Assembly (NCBI RefSeq): GCF_023660105.1
Contig: NZ_JAMHGA010000007.1
Span: 23,591-87,590 of the forward strand
Origin: Desulfovibrio aminophilus
GTDB taxonomy: Bacteria; Desulfobacterota; Desulfovibrionia; Desulfovibrionales; Desulfovibrionaceae
Direction: 5' to 3'
DNA: 64,000 nt
Shown: positions 62,381-64,000 of the stretch, one piece after another
Position numbering within the stretch: the first letter of the stretch is position 1
Layout of the letters: each line of letters starts with the position of its first letter
Translations under genes and position numbers: made by a program
Notes under the pieces: model-generated
What the model was told of the DNA's origin: nothing
Seen by the model: the letters and a program-made list of their open reading frames with translations, nothing else
Databases searched by the model: none

Positions 62381-63178
62381 TCAGAACACTCCAGCCCGCC
62401 CGGAGGAGCCGAGCAGGCGCAGTCGGTTGCGGACACAGCTGGTGAGCGCATCCACCCCGCTTTCCAGGGCGGCGAGGCTGCACCCCCGCCCGGAATCCAT
62501 ATCCCGGCATACGGCCAGGGTAAAGGCTGAAAACAGCTCGGTATGCACGTTGACCTTGCGGACGCCCGAGCGCACGGCCTGGAGCAGTCCCGCCTCGCCC
62601 AGGGTGCTGCCGTTGTGCAGGGCCAGGGGCACGGGCAATACCTGGACCAGTTCCCGCAACAACGGCTCCACGGCCACGCCGCGCGGGGGCAGGGTCACGG
62701 CCAGGCTGTCCACGCCGGTCTCGCGGACGAAGCGCCCGAGTGTCGGGATGTCCGCCGGCTCCTTCAGGGGGACCGCCTCGCCCTCGATGACCGCGCCGCC
62801 CTCATGGGCCAGGTGGGCGGCTTTCTGGGTCAGGGCGATGTTTTCCTCCAGGGGCAGGGCCGACCCGTCGAACATGACCGAGTCGAGCCCCGCGTCCAGG
62901 GCTTCGAGGAGGAAGTCGAAGCGCTTGGCATGATTGAGATGCACGGCGACGGGTATGGAGGCCCGGCTCGCGGCGCACTGCGCCGCCGCGGCCAGGACCT
63001 CCAAGCCGCGTAGGGAGGAGTCTTCGGCGTCCAGGGACAGGATCACCGGGGCGCCTTCGCATTCGGCCGCGCCGAGCACGGCCCGGATGAACTCCAGGTT
63101 GTGGATGGCGAAGCAGCCCACGGCCCAGCAGCCGGAGGCCTTCTTGCTCAGCAGGCTCATGACGTTGGCGCGCGGCAC
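62381..63178 (-). CDS. class II fructose-bisphosphate aldolase-like protein with altered active site, 265 aa
   Basis: The N-terminus MPRANVMSLLSKKASGCWAV aligns with class II aldolases (MPLVNMKEML-type), so the GTG at 63178 is chosen. Barrel motifs are changed: the catalytic Asp in LDH is Asn82 (HLNHA), GGSG is NGST, and NIDTD-like sequence is VNVHTE. The zinc ligands His83 and the His in ALHNGS remain. It may bind a sugar phosphate without normal cleavage. It lies 21 bases after tctB, on the same strand. Confidence 0.78.
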   Translation of the reverse strand: MPRANVMSLLSKKASGCWAVGCFAIHNLEFIRAVLGAAECEGAPVILSLDAEDSSLRGLEVLAAAAQCAASRASIPVAVHLNHAKRFDFLLEALDAGLDSVMFDGSALPLEENIALTQKAAHLAHEGGAVIEGEAVPLKEPADIPTLGRFVRETGVDSLAVTLPPRGVAVEPLLRELVQVLPVPLALHNGSTLGEAGLLQAVRSGVRKVNVHTELFSAFTLAVCRDMDSGRGCSLAALESGVDALTSCVRNRLRLLGSSGRAGVF

Positions 63179-63199
63179 GTCGTTCCGTCCTTCTTCGGT

Positions 63200-63652
63200 C
63201 TAGAAGAGCGCGCCCGAGGGCGTGGGCACCTGGAGAATCTGCAGGAAGACCAGCCAGATGAGCCCGACCAGCCCGCCGGAAAAGGCCAGGGCCTGGACCA
63301 TGCCCTTCCTGCCCTTGCCCTTCTCGGCCAGGATCATGGCCAGGATGAAGAGGAAGACCACCGAGGTGACGTAGAAGCCGACCAGGGGGATGAGCAGCAC
63401 GTAGATCACCGAGGCCGCGGTGATGAGCACGACCCTGTTCCAGGCGATGAATTCCTTTTCGCAGGCGGCTTCCTTGCGGGCCAGCCGGATGCCGTTGAAG
63501 ACCAACGCCAGGCCGCCGAGGCCGAGGAAAACCTCCAGGCCGGTGGGGAAGACGCGGCTGATGCCCGTGAGGTCGCGTCCGGCGAACCAGAAGGCCGCGG
63601 CCACGGCCAGGAAACCCAGGCCGGAGACGATGTCGGAAAAGGACCTACGCAT
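63200..63652 (-). CDS. tctB: tripartite tricarboxylate transporter small membrane subunit TctB, 150 aa
   Basis: Four hydrophobic segments are visible (GFLAVAAAFWFAG, GGLALVFNGI, VLITAASVIYVLLI, GGLVGLIWLVFLQIL), with FPTGLEVFLGLGG in the style of TctB. It should partner TctA to import citrate-like acids bound by a periplasmic TctC, which lies outside the window. Its start overlaps the tctA stop. Confidence 0.85.
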   Translation of the reverse strand: MRRSFSDIVSGLGFLAVAAAFWFAGRDLTGISRVFPTGLEVFLGLGGLALVFNGIRLARKEAACEKEFIAWNRVVLITAASVIYVLLIPLVGFYVTSVVFLFILAMILAEKGKGRKGMVQALAFSGGLVGLIWLVFLQILQVPTPSGALF

Positions 63653-64000
63653 GGGAACCTCCTTCGCTGTCGCTTTGACTGGCGCAACGCTTGCGCTTCA
63701 TTTCCAGGATGTAGGGCGTGGCCACGGAGAGGGCCGTGAACACGATGAGCACGATGGAGATGGGACTGGTGAAGAAGACGTTCCACAGCGACCCCTCGGC
63801 CTTGGAGAGGTGGAAGCACTTGCCGAGGTTCTCCTCGATCATGGGCCCGAGGATGATGCCCAGGGCCATGGCTCCGGTGTCCATGCCCACCAGGCCTCCG
63901 AAGTAGGCGATGAGGCCGAAGCCGAGCACGACCCAGACGTCGAGCATGCTGTTGCGGATGGCGTAGGAGCCGATGACCGAGAGGGTCACGATGCCGATGG
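63645..64000 (-). CDS. tctA: tripartite tricarboxylate transporter large subunit TctA, C-terminal part
   Basis: GSYAIRNSMLDVWVVLGFG and GIILGPMIEENLGKCFHLS are C-terminal TctA signatures; TctA has about 500 residues, so roughly three quarters lies beyond the window edge (frame open to base 64000). The last 30 residues form a charged tail. It overlaps tctB by 8 bases. Confidence 0.88.
   Translation of the reverse strand, partial: IGIVTLSVIGSYAIRNSMLDVWVVLGFGLIAYFGGLVGMDTGAMALGIILGPMIEENLGKCFHLSKAEGSLWNVFFTSPISIVLIVFTALSVATPYILEMKRKRCASQSDSEGGSHA

Noticed and set aside
1..64000. CRISPR arrays, insertion sequences, prophage, attachment sites
   Set aside because: No regularly spaced repeats, transposase or integrase motifs, or phage structural genes were found.

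Overview
The window is about 64 kb of very GC-rich, densely packed bacterial chromosome. Many neighbouring genes overlap by 1-13 bases (ATGA, GTGA and TGATG junctions), and strong terminators are few. Gene content suggests a Desulfovibrio-like member of the Desulfobacterota: an NfnAB electron-bifurcating transhydrogenase, a selenocysteine-containing SelD, long-form HisG, cobalamin synthesis, several radical SAM enzymes and a tripartite tricarboxylate transporter. This assignment is inference from gene content; there is no rRNA. I found no tRNA, insertion sequence, prophage or CRISPR array.

Region 1 (1-22.4 kb) is a surface-glycan locus. It holds a HisF-like protein and an N-acetyl sugar amidotransferase, a sulfotransferase, GT-B and GT-A glycosyltransferases, at least five SAM methyltransferases (two with Trm112-like zinc ribbons), a DegT aminotransferase, a cupin and an NAD-dependent sugar epimerase. 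It ends with an Elp3-like radical SAM protein, a fusion protein with a reductase-like N-terminus, a kinase-like middle and a methyltransferase end, and a B12-binding radical SAM protein. Together these look able to build and decorate a lipopolysaccharide, capsule or flagellin glycan.

Region 2 (22.6-38.5 kb) is housekeeping. It has a lipoprotein, an amidohydrolase, pyrB and pyrC, an HD-domain protein with a degenerate nucleotidyltransferase head, galE, a hydroxyacid dehydrogenase, rlmN, a Rossmann protein with hisI-hisG, a 3D-domain cell-wall protein with a structured leader, a PocR-domain protein, a YitT-type membrane protein, a SAM hydrolase relative, cobS, a small membrane protein and a diguanylate cyclase.

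Region 3 (38.7-51.7 kb) contains two glycosyltransferases, a YtcJ-like amidohydrolase, SppA, a small membrane protein, 5-formyl-THF cyclo-ligase, a PgeF-type laccase-domain protein, a short MscS-like protein, NhaA, SelD, a CopZ-like chaperone and CopA. The apparent start of selD is a misreading. The frame continues upstream through an in-frame TGA that aligns with the SelD catalytic Cys/Sec and is followed by a SECIS-like hairpin.

Region 4 (51.7-64 kb) has a seven-EF-hand protein, a small unknown protein with an attenuator-like leader, nfnAB transcribed from a promoter overlapping a divergent one, a histidine phosphatase, fabD, azlCD, a pseudo-receiver/TPR protein, a class II photolyase, a methyltransferase, a divergent class II aldolase-like protein, tctB and the end of tctA, which runs off the window.
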